From NCBI GenBank assembly GCA_020073305.1, contig JAIQFK010000024.1, positions 1 through 64,000 of the forward strand: a stretch of 64,000 nucleotides of DNA, given 5' to 3'. Under the pieces are notes generated by a model. The model ran no database searches. It worked only from the letters and a program-made list of their open reading frames with translations, and was not told the DNA's origin. Of this stretch, positions 16,476 to 24,638 are shown in pieces. The stretch comes from Terriglobia bacterium. GTDB lineage: Bacteria > Acidobacteriota > Terriglobia > Bryobacterales > Bryobacteraceae. A program made the translations under genes and the position numbers. Position 1 is the first letter of the stretch. Each line of letters starts with the position of its first letter.

Positions 16476-18987
16476 CTTCGCTGAGAATCCCAACGGCGAC
16501 GACCCAACGTACGCGGAACCGCTGACGTTCCCCATATCGTTTGGCGAGCAGCGTTTGTGGTTTCTGGACCAACTGGAACCCACCAAGTCCGCTTACAACG
16601 TGCCAGAAGCCGTCCGGCTCACCGGCCAGATCCACGCGGACGCGCTCGAGAGCGCGATCCAGGAGATCGTCCGGCGCCATGAGTCCCTGCGAACCACCTT
16701 CGGGGAGGTGAACGATCTCCCGATGCAGATCGTGGCGCCTTCACTCGACGTGCGACTGGTGGCGAGGGACCTGCGGAATCTGCCCGCCGCCGAGCGGGAG
16801 CCCGAGGCGGGGCGGCTCGCCAGCGAGGAGGCCAACGCGCCGTTCGATCTGAAGCGGGGGCCGTTGATCCGCGCTCTGCTCATCCGGCTCCAAGACCACG
16901 AGCATATTCTGGTGGTGGTCATGCACCACATTGTTTCCGAAGGGGGCTGGTCCATGGGCGTGTTCCGCCGGGAACTCAGCGCGCTCTACAACGCCTATTC
17001 GTCCGGCCAGCCTTCGCCGCTGGCGGAGCTGCCCATTCAGTACGGAGACTACGCGGTGTGGCAGCGAGACACACTGAAGCCTCAGGTGCTGCGACCCCAT
17101 CTCTCCTATTGGAAGGACCAACTGGCAGGGGCGCCGGCGCTGATCGACTGGGCAGTCGGCCGTCCGCGTCCGGCGGAACAGACCTACAACGGCGCCCGGC
17201 AATCTGTCCTCCTTCCCAAGAATCTCAAGCACGGGCTTGATGTTCTGGCCCGCCAGGAAGGGGTCACGCTCTTCATGACCCTGCTGGCGGCGTTCCAGGT
17301 TCTGCTGTACCGCTACACCGGCCAGGAAGACCTGGTTGTGGGGGTGCCGGTCGCCGGACGCACCCCGCAGACTGAGCCGTTGATCGGTTTGTTTCTCAAC
17401 GCCCTGGCGCTTCGAACACAGCTCTCCCCCTCGGTTTCCTTTCGCCAGTTCCTGAAACGGGTGCGAGAGGTCGTGGTCAGCGGCTTGACTCATCAAGATC
17501 TGCCTTTTGAATGGTTGGTGGAGGCCACCCACCCGGATCGCAGCATGGCCTTCACGCCGCTGTTCCAGGTCATGTTCTCGTTCCAACCTCCAGGGCAGGC
17601 ACTGGATCTGAATGGCCTCACAGAAACCCCTTTTGAGGTCGAGAGCAAGTCCTCCGCGTTCGATCTGACCCTGTTCGCTTGGGAGATGACCGACGAGCTG
17701 AAAATCCGATTCGAATACAGCACCGATCTGTTCGATTCCGCCACGATCAGCAGCATGCTGGATTATTTTCAGGTGCTGCTGGAAAGCATGGTTCGAAACC
17801 CCGACGAGCGGATCTCGACGGTCGAACTCGTGACCGGCAAAAAGCGCACCCATCGTTTGCTGGATCAGAATCAGTCCGAAACAGGCCCGGTTTTCGTCGC
17901 GCCGCGGGATCCTTTAGAGCGCTCTCTGGCAAGCATCTGGGAGCATCTCCTGAACGTCAAGCCCATCGGCGTGCGCGACAATTATTTTGATCTGGGCGGA
18001 CACTCGCTCCTTGCGGCGCGCCTTTTCTCGGAAATCAGAAGAGGGTTCGGCGTCAGCCTGCCCTTGTCCACGCTTTTCCATGCGCCGACAGTCGAACAAC
18101 TGGCACAGGTTCTAAGAAAGGACCGGCACTCGGCTCCGCCGCGCTCGCTGGTCCCGATTCAGCCCAACGGATCGAAGCCTCCGCTGGTGTGTGTCGCGGG
18201 GCTAGACGGCGAAGCCGTTTTCTTCCGCCGCCTCGCGGACTTCCTCGGGCCGGATCAACCGATCTTCGGATTAGAGCCGCCCGGCAGGGATGGCCAGCAA
18301 CCCCTTCTGCTCCGGCTGGAAGATATCGCCTCTCATTATGTTCGCGAGTTGCGCGCCGCGTACCCGAACGGTCCCTATTACCTGGGGGGCTACTCCTTTG
18401 GCGGTCTGGTCATCTTTGAAATGGCGCAGCAACTCCATCGGCAAGGCGAAAAAGTCGGCTTGGTGGCCTTGCTGGACACCTGGAACAAGACGTACGTCAA
18501 ACAATTGCCGCGGACGCAACGATGGCGCCAGATATTCCAGCTTTACCAATACCATTTCAGCCGGCTGTTGTTTGGCCCCGAAAGGCTGGGTTACGTGAAG
18601 CTCAAAGTCGGACACCGGGTGCTACGAACGATTTGCTGGTACTGCGATAAGACGGGTCGCCCGTTACCCCAGCAGGCGCGCAAGTTGTACGACGTCCAGT
18701 CGTTTGCCGCGGCCAATTACGTACCAAAGGTTTATCCGGGGCGACTGGATTTGTTTCGAGCGAAAGTGAAGCACCAACTCGAGATCCACGACGGCGAACT
18801 GGGGTGGGGACGCCTGGCGCAAGGCGGCGTCGCCGTTCATGAGGTCCCCGGGGATCATCTCACCATGAATGTCGGCGGCAATCTGCAGATTCTTGCGGAA
18901 CAGTTGAAGGCTTGCCTGGAGCAGGCGCAACACCGCCCGGCGCGAGTGTCACATCGTTCTGCGGAGAACCCTGCGCTAGTTTCGTAG
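16453..18987 (+). CDS. NRPS: condensation, carrier and thioesterase domains, no adenylation domain
   Basis: 844 residues. Condensation domain at about 28-460 with C1 SFGEQRLWFLDQ, C2 RHESLRTTF and the active-site motif H158-H159-I-V-S-E-G-G, where the usual HHxxxDG aspartate is replaced and one residue is added. The domain is followed directly by a carrier domain (LGGHSLL, site S518) and a type I thioesterase with GGYSFGG (nucleophile S648) and a late histidine in PGDHLTMN. No adenylation domain is present, so this carrier must be loaded in trans or be bypassed. The GTG at 16453 overlaps the previous gene by 23 bases; GTG at 16468 is an alternative start. Confidence 0.92.
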   Translation: MEPSSVHDFAENPNGDDPTYAEPLTFPISFGEQRLWFLDQLEPTKSAYNVPEAVRLTGQIHADALESAIQEIVRRHESLRTTFGEVNDLPMQIVAPSLDVRLVARDLRNLPAAEREPEAGRLASEEANAPFDLKRGPLIRALLIRLQDHEHILVVVMHHIVSEGGWSMGVFRRELSALYNAYSSGQPSPLAELPIQYGDYAVWQRDTLKPQVLRPHLSYWKDQLAGAPALIDWAVGRPRPAEQTYNGARQSVLLPKNLKHGLDVLARQEGVTLFMTLLAAFQVLLYRYTGQEDLVVGVPVAGRTPQTEPLIGLFLNALALRTQLSPSVSFRQFLKRVREVVVSGLTHQDLPFEWLVEATHPDRSMAFTPLFQVMFSFQPPGQALDLNGLTETPFEVESKSSAFDLTLFAWEMTDELKIRFEYSTDLFDSATISSMLDYFQVLLESMVRNPDERISTVELVTGKKRTHRLLDQNQSETGPVFVAPRDPLERSLASIWEHLLNVKPIGVRDNYFDLGGHSLLAARLFSEIRRGFGVSLPLSTLFHAPTVEQLAQVLRKDRHSAPPRSLVPIQPNGSKPPLVCVAGLDGEAVFFRRLADFLGPDQPIFGLEPPGRDGQQPLLLRLEDIASHYVRELRAAYPNGPYYLGGYSFGGLVIFEMAQQLHRQGEKVGLVALLDTWNKTYVKQLPRTQRWRQIFQLYQYHFSRLLFGPERLGYVKLKVGHRVLRTICWYCDKTGRPLPQQARKLYDVQSFAAANYVPKVYPGRLDLFRAKVKHQLEIHDGELGWGRLAQGGVAVHEVPGDHLTMNVGGNLQILAEQLKACLEQAQHRPARVSHRSAENPALVS

Positions 18988-19226
18988 AGACCAAACTGGA
19001 AGTGGCCGAGCCGGGCAGGGCTCGAATTTTTTGCGATCCTTGTGTAGGCCCTCGGTGTATACTGCGGACCTGGGGCATCAGGTATGGTCATCAATCGTCA
19101 GATATCGAGACGCTGTTTCTTTGGCGGGGCGCGCCAAATCCCGTCATGCTAGCCGGTGTCATCCGGCTCGCCGTGAAAGGCGATGCCCCCGGCGCGGATT
19201 TCTTGTTTGCTGAGACAAAGGTGCCC

Positions 19227-19616
19227 ATGGAGACCATCCTCCTGATCGAAAGTGACCCGGATCGTCTGGTAGCAGTCGCCTGCATTCTGCGCTGCTTTGG
19301 ATATAGAGTCCTGGAAGCCAGTAGCCGAGGTGACGCTTGGCGAGTCTGCCATCATCACCGAGCGCCGATCCACCTCGTAATGACGAAAGCCATTCTGGAC
19401 CATGACAGCACCAGTGAGTTTGTCGCCCGGCTTCAGCTCCTGTATCCCCAGATACGCGCCGCCCTTTTTCTTTCCGACGCATCATCGGGGGAATTGGCTA
19501 CCATGCCCTGCGAGTACGCCTTCGTGCAAAAACCGTTTCGAGCGGACGCCTTAGCTGATACCATAAGGGGACTGCTCGAAGATCCAAAAAAAAGAGCAGT
19601 CTCTTCCCTTTCGTAA
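19227..19616 (+). CDS. Degenerate response-regulator receiver domain
   Basis: A 129-residue stand-alone receiver fold starting at the ATG METILLIESDPDRL. The acidic pair E-S-D and the conserved lysine (FVQKPF) are present. The phosphoacceptor position reads LVMTKAIL where active receivers have an aspartate, so a lysine appears to replace it. Phosphorylation by the normal route is therefore unlikely. The frame is open upstream to 18912, but that extension overlaps the NRPS gene and lacks receiver features. It sits just upstream of the PilZ gene. Confidence 0.7.
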   Translation: METILLIESDPDRLVAVACILRCFGYRVLEASSRGDAWRVCHHHRAPIHLVMTKAILDHDSTSEFVARLQLLYPQIRAALFLSDASSGELATMPCEYAFVQKPFRADALADTIRGLLEDPKKRAVSSLS

Positions 19617-19637
19617 CGGATCGGCCAACTTCGCGCC

Positions 19638-19976
19638 ATGGCCTCATCTGGTGATCGCCGCAAACGCAAGCGGGTAGCCGTGCATTGGCCCCTCCGTCTG
19701 TTCCGGCAGCCTGGAAACCCGTTGGTTGAGAGCACTACGGAAAACCTCAGCAGCGAAGGACTCTATTGCATCACCGGCGAGCCGTTCAGGCCTGGCGAGC
19801 GCCTGCAATGCGAGATTGTCATTCCCGGGGAGAGACTCGGTTTTTCAGAACCTTCCATGCGACTGCAATGCCATGTCATGGTGAAGCGAGTGGAACACCT
19901 GCGCGGTGGTTTCGGCCTTGGCTGCCATATTGAGGATTACTCGCTTGCCACTGGCTCGCCGCCGCCGGCCATGTGA
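19638..19976 (+). CDS. PilZ-domain protein (cyclic-di-GMP binding)
   Basis: 112 residues, essentially one PilZ domain. The arginine-rich switch RRKRKRVAVHW (7-17) and the second motif N37-L-S39-S-E-G41 match the c-di-GMP binding signature RxxxR / [DN]xSxxG. It lies 21 bases after the degenerate receiver, and the two probably form one transcription unit. The target process is unknown. Confidence 0.8.
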   Translation: MASSGDRRKRKRVAVHWPLRLFRQPGNPLVESTTENLSSEGLYCITGEPFRPGERLQCEIVIPGERLGFSEPSMRLQCHVMVKRVEHLRGGFGLGCHIEDYSLATGSPPPAM

Positions 19977-20018
19977 ATCCGCCGGCCCGGCGCTGCCAAC
20001 GCAAATTTTAGAAAAAAC

Positions 20019-20094
20019 TGGTGAGCCGGGCGGGACTCGAACCCGCGACCCTTTGCTTAAAAGGCAAATGCTCTACCGCCTGAGCTACCGGCCC
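20019..20094 (-). tRNA. tRNA-Lys, anticodon TTT
   Basis: The minus strand folds into a standard 76-base tRNA: acceptor stem GGGCCGG with CCGGCTC, D arm with AGCTCAGGCGGTAGAGC, anticodon loop CTTTTAA (anticodon at 20061-20059), T arm GGGTTCGAGTCCC, and an encoded CCA end at 20021-20019. Confidence 0.97.
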
Positions 20095-20185
20095 TGAGGA
20101 TGGGACGGTTTCAGCTTAGCACAGCCGCTTTCCTAGCCATTTTCGACGATGGACGCGCGGGAATTCCTAGTGGCAGAATGTTCTC

Positions 20186-21796
20186 ATGCCAGAACCTGTA
20201 GTCGTCATCGCTAACGGCGATCTGCGCCTTGCCGCCAATCAGAAGTGCTGGCCCGCACAGTCGCGCGCTGAAGAAGCCGTCATGGACGCCATTCGCGGCG
20301 AAGGGTGCGAGGTCAAACGCGGCCATCCCTACGATCCGGCGAAGCAGCACGGCTTCATCGACAGCCAGAAGCGGGGCATGGAAGTCTTTCGCGAAATTCC
20401 GCCGGCCGCGCCTCTGGTGGTGGTCGAGGCCGTCTGGCAATACAGCCATCACCTGCTGCACGGCTTATACACCCATCGCGGCCCCATTCTCACCATCGCC
20501 AACTGGAGCGGCGAATGGCCAGGCCTCGTCGGCATGTTGAATCTCAACGGGTCGTTGACCAAAGCGGGCGTAAAGTATAGTTCGCTCTGGAGCGTGGATT
20601 TTCGCGATGAGTTTTTTCTCAGCGGTCTGCGGGAGTGGCTCGCGGGAAAACCCATTGAGCACGACACCAGCCACGTACACCCGCTTCGTGATTTCAAATT
20701 GCCCGCGCGCGCTGAAAAAATCGCCGGAACTTTGGCCGCCGGCCTCCGGCGCAGCAAAGCCATCCTGGGCGTTTTCGACGAAGGCTGCATGGGCATGTAC
20801 AACGCCATCATCCCGGACGAACTGCTTCACCCTACCGGCGTTTTCAAGGAGCGTCTCAGCCAGTCGGCGCTCTATGCCGCCATGCAATGCGTCTCCGAGG
20901 AGGAAGCGCACCACGTGCGTTTGTGGCTCGACGCGCGCGGCATGCAGTTTCACACGGGCGTGGATCCGGAAACCGAACTCACTGACGCGCAAATCCTTGA
21001 GCAGTGCAAGATGTATATCGCCGCCATGCGCATCGCCGACGAGTTTGGCTGCGATGCCATCGGCATCCAGTATCAGCAGGGCCTGAAGGATCTCACCGCC
21101 GCTTCCGACCTTGCCGAAGGCCTGTTCAATAACGTAGACCGGCCGCCGGTGCGCGATGCTCGCGGGCGCGTGCTTTTTGAGAACCAGGCGCTGCCGCATT
21201 TCAATGAAGTGGATGAATGCGCGGGCCTGGACGCGCTCGTCACCAACCGACTTTGGAACCATCTGGGCTTTGACCCCGAAACCACGCTACACGACGTTCG
21301 ATACGGCGAGACTTACGGCGCCAACGGGAAGGGAGAATTCGTCTGGGTATTCGAGATCTCGGGAGCGGTCCCCCCCAAGCACCTCATCGGCGAATATGCG
21401 GGCGCAGTGAGCGAGCGCCAGCCACCCATGTACTTCCGGCTGGGCGGCGGGACCGTGAAGGGTATCAGTAAACCGGGAGAAATCGTCTGGAGCCGGGTGT
21501 TTGTCGACCACGGCACTCTCAAGGCCGACCTGGGCCGCGCCAAGGTAGTCGAGCTGCCGCGCGAAGAAACCGACCGGCGATGGCGCATCACCACGCCGCA
21601 ATGGCCCATCATGCATGCCGTGACTTACGGAATCACACGCGACCAGATGATGGCGCGCCACAAGTCGAATCACATACAGGTCGCCTATGCCCCGGACGCT
21701 GTTGGCGCCAACCTGGCGCTGGCCACCAAGGCCGCGGCATTCCGCGAAATGGGCCTCGAAGTCAGCATCTGCGGCACCGAACACGGGTTGTTATAA
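20186..21796 (+). CDS. L-fucose/L-arabinose isomerase-fold protein
   Basis: A 536-residue cytosolic protein of the fucose/arabinose isomerase-like fold. The N-terminal domain begins VVVIANGDLRLAANQKCW and the central part contains GVFDEGCMGMYNAIIPDE, which resembles the substrate-facing loops of these sugar isomerases. The C-terminal part ends with HAVTYGITRDQMMARHKSNH. Enzymes of this family interconvert aldoses and ketoses with a divalent metal. I cannot identify the sugar, and some members of the superfamily have unproven activity. It stands alone between two tRNA genes. Confidence 0.72.
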   Translation: MPEPVVVIANGDLRLAANQKCWPAQSRAEEAVMDAIRGEGCEVKRGHPYDPAKQHGFIDSQKRGMEVFREIPPAAPLVVVEAVWQYSHHLLHGLYTHRGPILTIANWSGEWPGLVGMLNLNGSLTKAGVKYSSLWSVDFRDEFFLSGLREWLAGKPIEHDTSHVHPLRDFKLPARAEKIAGTLAAGLRRSKAILGVFDEGCMGMYNAIIPDELLHPTGVFKERLSQSALYAAMQCVSEEEAHHVRLWLDARGMQFHTGVDPETELTDAQILEQCKMYIAAMRIADEFGCDAIGIQYQQGLKDLTAASDLAEGLFNNVDRPPVRDARGRVLFENQALPHFNEVDECAGLDALVTNRLWNHLGFDPETTLHDVRYGETYGANGKGEFVWVFEISGAVPPKHLIGEYAGAVSERQPPMYFRLGGGTVKGISKPGEIVWSRVFVDHGTLKADLGRAKVVELPREETDRRWRITTPQWPIMHAVTYGITRDQMMARHKSNHIQVAYAPDAVGANLALATKAAAFREMGLEVSICGTEHGLL

Positions 21797-21818
21797 TCCG
21801 CTGTAGAACCCTCAAAAA

Positions 21819-21905
21819 GCCCGAGTGGCGAAATTGGCAGACGCGCTGGATTTAGGTTCCAGTGGCCGAAAGGCCGTGAAGGTTCAAGTCCTTTCTCGGG
21901 CACCA
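21819..21905 (+). tRNA. tRNA-Leu, anticodon TAG
   Basis: An 87-base class II tRNA with acceptor stem GCCCGAG / CTCGGGC, a long variable arm (TGGCCGAAAGGCCG) as in leucine tRNAs, anticodon loop TTTAGGT (anticodon 21853-21855), T arm GGTTCAAGTCC, and encoded CCA at 21903-21905. Confidence 0.97.
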
Positions 21906-22173
21906 TTAACACACCGGAAGCGGCGGGCGGAACCACTCCCCTTGGTTCGCGCCTCGGAATGTGCCCTTTGGGCGGTCAGCGACTTGCCGAGCCGCGACCA
22001 AAGGGAGCGGTTGCTTAGCGGAGTTCTTCAACGCTCACTAACCGCCAGAAAATGATGTTATTTTTCTTGGTAACTTAGAGTAATTCGTATGTTAGTAAAG
22101 TTACTCCGGCGACGTATTGGCGTATCATTCGATTGCTAACTTAAGTTAAACAATCTTTCGACTTCATTAATTA

Positions 22174-22204
22174 TTGACTAAGTAAGAAAACTACCGGTTA
22201 TAAT
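22174..22204 (+). promoter_or_regulatory. Candidate promoter upstream of the HEAT-like gene
   Basis: TTGACT (22174-22179) and a perfect TATAAT (22199-22204) are 19 bases apart, two more than ideal. The -10 box is consensus and lies 40 bases before the start codon at 22244. Confidence 0.5.
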
Positions 22205-22215
22205 ATTGGAGAGGA

Positions 22216-22233
22216 ACCCACCGTTCGGTGGGT
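22216..22233 (+). promoter_or_regulatory. Hairpin in the leader of the HEAT-like gene
   Basis: ACCCACCG and CGGTGGGT form a GC-rich stem in the mRNA leader, ending 10 bases before the ATG at 22244. The 3' arm covers the position where a ribosome-binding site would lie, so the hairpin could limit translation. It could also be a protein site in DNA. Confidence 0.45.
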
Positions 22234-22243
22234 AGATAAGACG

Positions 22244-22750
22244 ATGCTCTGGTGGTGGAAGTTACAATTCAACTCACCTGATGGGGCCACCCGTCAACGA
22301 GCAATCGATAAGTTCACCTCTTTACTCGAACACGGCGACGAGGACCGCCAACAAAAGGCCGCCGCGGTGCTGGCGACGCTTGGCCACCCTCTGGCGGTGC
22401 GATGGGCGCTCGCAGGCGTCACGAACCGCGATTGTGCGGAATCGAGAGTCCGTATCCTGGAGCAGATTATCGCTGACTTCCCCCATGCGATGCAGCTTGA
22501 GATTTTGGAACGTATTGCGGAACTGGACGATCCACTGCAGAAAATTTCAACCCCGCCAGTGAGCGTAGGCGGAAAATATCAACTTGCCAACTGGGAGAAC
22601 TACCGCGCCGTGAATTGCTCGGGGCTGCGTGAGAAGGCCGATGCTGAGTTGCTACGGCGATGGGAGGCCGAGGCCCAGTGGCTCGCCGCGGACGAAGAGC
22701 GAAAGCGGCCGCCAGCAGCCTTGCAGACGGTGGACCGCCGGACCGCCTGA
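22244..22750 (+). CDS. HEAT-repeat-like protein
   Basis: 168 residues starting MLWWWKLQFNSPDGATRQRA. The helical pattern SPDGATRQRAIDKFTSLLEH then KAAAVLATLGHPLAVRWALAG fits two or three short HEAT-type helical pairs. No signal peptide or catalytic motif. It opens a same-strand signalling cluster that continues with the Hpt protein 40 bases downstream, so a scaffold or interaction role is possible. The function is not known. Confidence 0.6.
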   Translation: MLWWWKLQFNSPDGATRQRAIDKFTSLLEHGDEDRQQKAAAVLATLGHPLAVRWALAGVTNRDCAESRVRILEQIIADFPHAMQLEILERIAELDDPLQKISTPPVSVGGKYQLANWENYRAVNCSGLREKADAELLRRWEAEAQWLAADEERKRPPAALQTVDRRTA

Positions 22751-22790
22751 GCGAAGGGACATACGGCTCGCGTTCTAATGTGAGGCGACC

Positions 22791-23243
22791 TTGTCAATAG
22801 AGGCATTTATTCCCACACTCCCGGAAACCCGGCAAGAGCCTGACTGGCCGCCTCCGCCCGTCCTGGAGCAACTGACGCAGGACCTGGGAGCAGCCTTTGT
22901 GATCGAGCTCATCCACGCATTTCTCGATCATTTCGCCGCCACCCTGCCAATTGTATGCGCTGCCACGGCCCGAGGTGATCTTGGAACCGTCGCGAAAGAA
23001 GCGCACAGCATCAAGGGCAGTGCGAGACAGCTCGAAGTAGAAGTCATTGGCGCGATTTGCGAGCAAATCGAAGCTCTCGCCAAAGAGAATAAGCTTCGGG
23101 AAGTTCAGTTACTTACCGTGCGTCTGGAAGAGGAAAGCAACGCCGTCGAGCGAGGACTCGGCGCGTACCTGGAGAGGTTGGAGGCTCAACAATCCGCGTC
23201 CACGGAACTGGCTCCGCCACTTGGGAACCGGGAAGTCGAATGA
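22791..23243 (+). CDS. Histidine phosphotransfer (Hpt) domain protein
   Basis: 150 residues with one Hpt four-helix domain (about 25-135). The phosphohistidine is H72 in AHSIKGSARQLE, which matches the canonical HxxKGxAxxxG/E pattern. The start is TTG at 22791 because an in-frame stop lies 15 bases upstream and no ATG follows in the domain. It would relay phosphoryl groups between a hybrid kinase and a response regulator. The kinase and three receivers lie directly downstream. Confidence 0.85.
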   Translation: MSIEAFIPTLPETRQEPDWPPPPVLEQLTQDLGAAFVIELIHAFLDHFAATLPIVCAATARGDLGTVAKEAHSIKGSARQLEVEVIGAICEQIEALAKENKLREVQLLTVRLEEESNAVERGLGAYLERLEAQQSASTELAPPLGNREVE

Positions 23244-23459
23244 GATTCCTCCCTGGAATGTGCCAGCGATTCCCGTGGACGGGTGCTTGAAAGCCACCCC
23301 TGCGGTATGCCAGACTGATAGCCAACGTCCGGGTAGAGGCTTCCGAAGTCATCCAGCGCCGGTTTCGGTTGCTGGCCTACCTCCCCACTCGACTCCGGCG
23401 CGCCACAGAGCGTTCGATTGTCTCATTCGCCACCAAGAACCGCGTCACGGCAACCACGG

Positions 23460-24638
23460 ATGGTTCCTCAAGATTCTCATTCCGACCCTTTGCATTCGAT
23501 TGAACCGCTGGATCCCAGCGGGAGCCTAACGGGCGTGGCCGGCATCGCCCAGGTTCTCAGCGAGAGCAAGAAAGCCAACCATGCGGTCCACGACGCCGAG
23601 AGTCGCTGGCAACTCTTGTGCGAGAGATCGGGAATGGCCATCCTCACAGTGGACGTGGCTTCGAAAATTTTGAGTGCGAACCCCGCTGCTCAACAACTGT
23701 TTCGGTATACCGAGCCGGAGCTGAAGCAGCTTACCACCCTGCAGATGACGCACGAAGACGACCGCGCGCGAACGCGACGGATCGTGCGCGAGATGATCGC
23801 GGGCAGGAAAACAGTGCACCGGTATGAAAAGCGTTACCGGCGCAAGGATGGCCGGATTGTCTGGGTGAGTACCACCGGCACGCTGGTGCGTGACGCGTTA
23901 GGTCAACCATGGTTCTTCACGCTCATGCTGGAAGACATCACCGGGCGGAAACGAGCGGAAGCCGCACTCGATGGGCTTTCCAAACGCCTGCGCCGCTTGC
24001 AGGATGAGGAGCGGAGCAAACTCGCGCGCGAACTTCACGACAGCACGGCGCAAAGCCTGGCGGCGCTAAGTCTGAACCTCGGTGTGGTCGAGTGCTCCGC
24101 CGACCAGCTCAGCCCGCCCACGCAACGAGCGCTGCGCGAAGCCATATCCCTGGCTAACCAGAGCGCACGTGAAATCCGCACATTTGCGTACCTGCTGCAC
24201 CCGCCGGAACTCGAGGAATTAGGTCTGGGATCTGCCTTGGCCACCTACGTGGAGGGTTTCGCCCAGCGGAGCGGCATTCGCGTCGAGCTTGACCTGCCGC
24301 GGACGCTCGGCACGCTTCCACGCGAACTGGAACTGAATATCTTCCGCATTGTGCAGGAGAGTCTGGCCAACATTCGGCGGCGCTCGGGCAGCAAAACCGC
24401 GCGCATCCGGATCGTACACCGCCGTGAAGCGCTTGTGTTGGAAGTGAAAGGCCCGCGTAACGCTCTTCTGGGCGGTGCGGCGCGATTGAAGAATTCAACC
24501 CTCGCCGTCCGCATCGCCGGAATGAGAGAACGGGCACGCCAGCTTGGTGGCACGCTGGAAGTCCTCGCGCGAAAGACCGGAAGCACGGTGAAGGTCATCC
24601 TGCCGCTCTCGCCCCGAAAGGAAGGCGAGCGTGGCTAA
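23460..24638 (+). CDS. PAS-domain sensor histidine kinase (NarL/DesK type) with degenerate ATP site
   Basis: 392 residues from the ATG; TTG at 23418 would add 14. A PAS domain (about 50-162) is followed by a HisKA_3 dimerisation helix with phosphohistidine H193 in KLARELHDSTAQ and an HATPase-like domain. The N box FRIVQESLANIRRRSGS keeps its asparagine. The G1 position reads LEVKGPRNALL where active kinases have an aspartate and glycines, and the G2 glycines are also lost (STLAVRIAGMRERA). ATP binding is therefore doubtful. No membrane segment is visible, so sensing is cytosolic. The stop overlaps the downstream regulator by 8 bases. Confidence 0.85.
   Translation: MVPQDSHSDPLHSIEPLDPSGSLTGVAGIAQVLSESKKANHAVHDAESRWQLLCERSGMAILTVDVASKILSANPAAQQLFRYTEPELKQLTTLQMTHEDDRARTRRIVREMIAGRKTVHRYEKRYRRKDGRIVWVSTTGTLVRDALGQPWFFTLMLEDITGRKRAEAALDGLSKRLRRLQDEERSKLARELHDSTAQSLAALSLNLGVVECSADQLSPPTQRALREAISLANQSAREIRTFAYLLHPPELEELGLGSALATYVEGFAQRSGIRVELDLPRTLGTLPRELELNIFRIVQESLANIRRRSGSKTARIRIVHRREALVLEVKGPRNALLGGAARLKNSTLAVRIAGMRERARQLGGTLEVLARKTGSTVKVILPLSPRKEGERG

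Larger units (their letters stand above)
21906..22243. other. AT-rich intergenic control region with nested palindromes
   Basis: 338 bases without a gene. The half near 22060-22205 is much richer in A and T than the surroundings. It contains the perfect 12-base palindrome TAACTTAAGTTA (22137-22148), the pair GTAACTT / AAGTTAC near 22069-22113, and a promoter candidate. It may be a landing region for a global regulator or a remnant of foreign DNA. Confidence 0.5.

Noticed and set aside
16741-17853. 370-codon antisense frame within the condensation domain
   Set aside because: The plus strand encodes a clear condensation domain. The antisense product has no recognisable features.
18912-19226. 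Upstream extension of the receiver-like protein to a start inside the NRPS gene
   Set aside because: The added residues show no domain and overlap the NRPS 3' end. The ATG at 19227 begins exactly at the first receiver strand.
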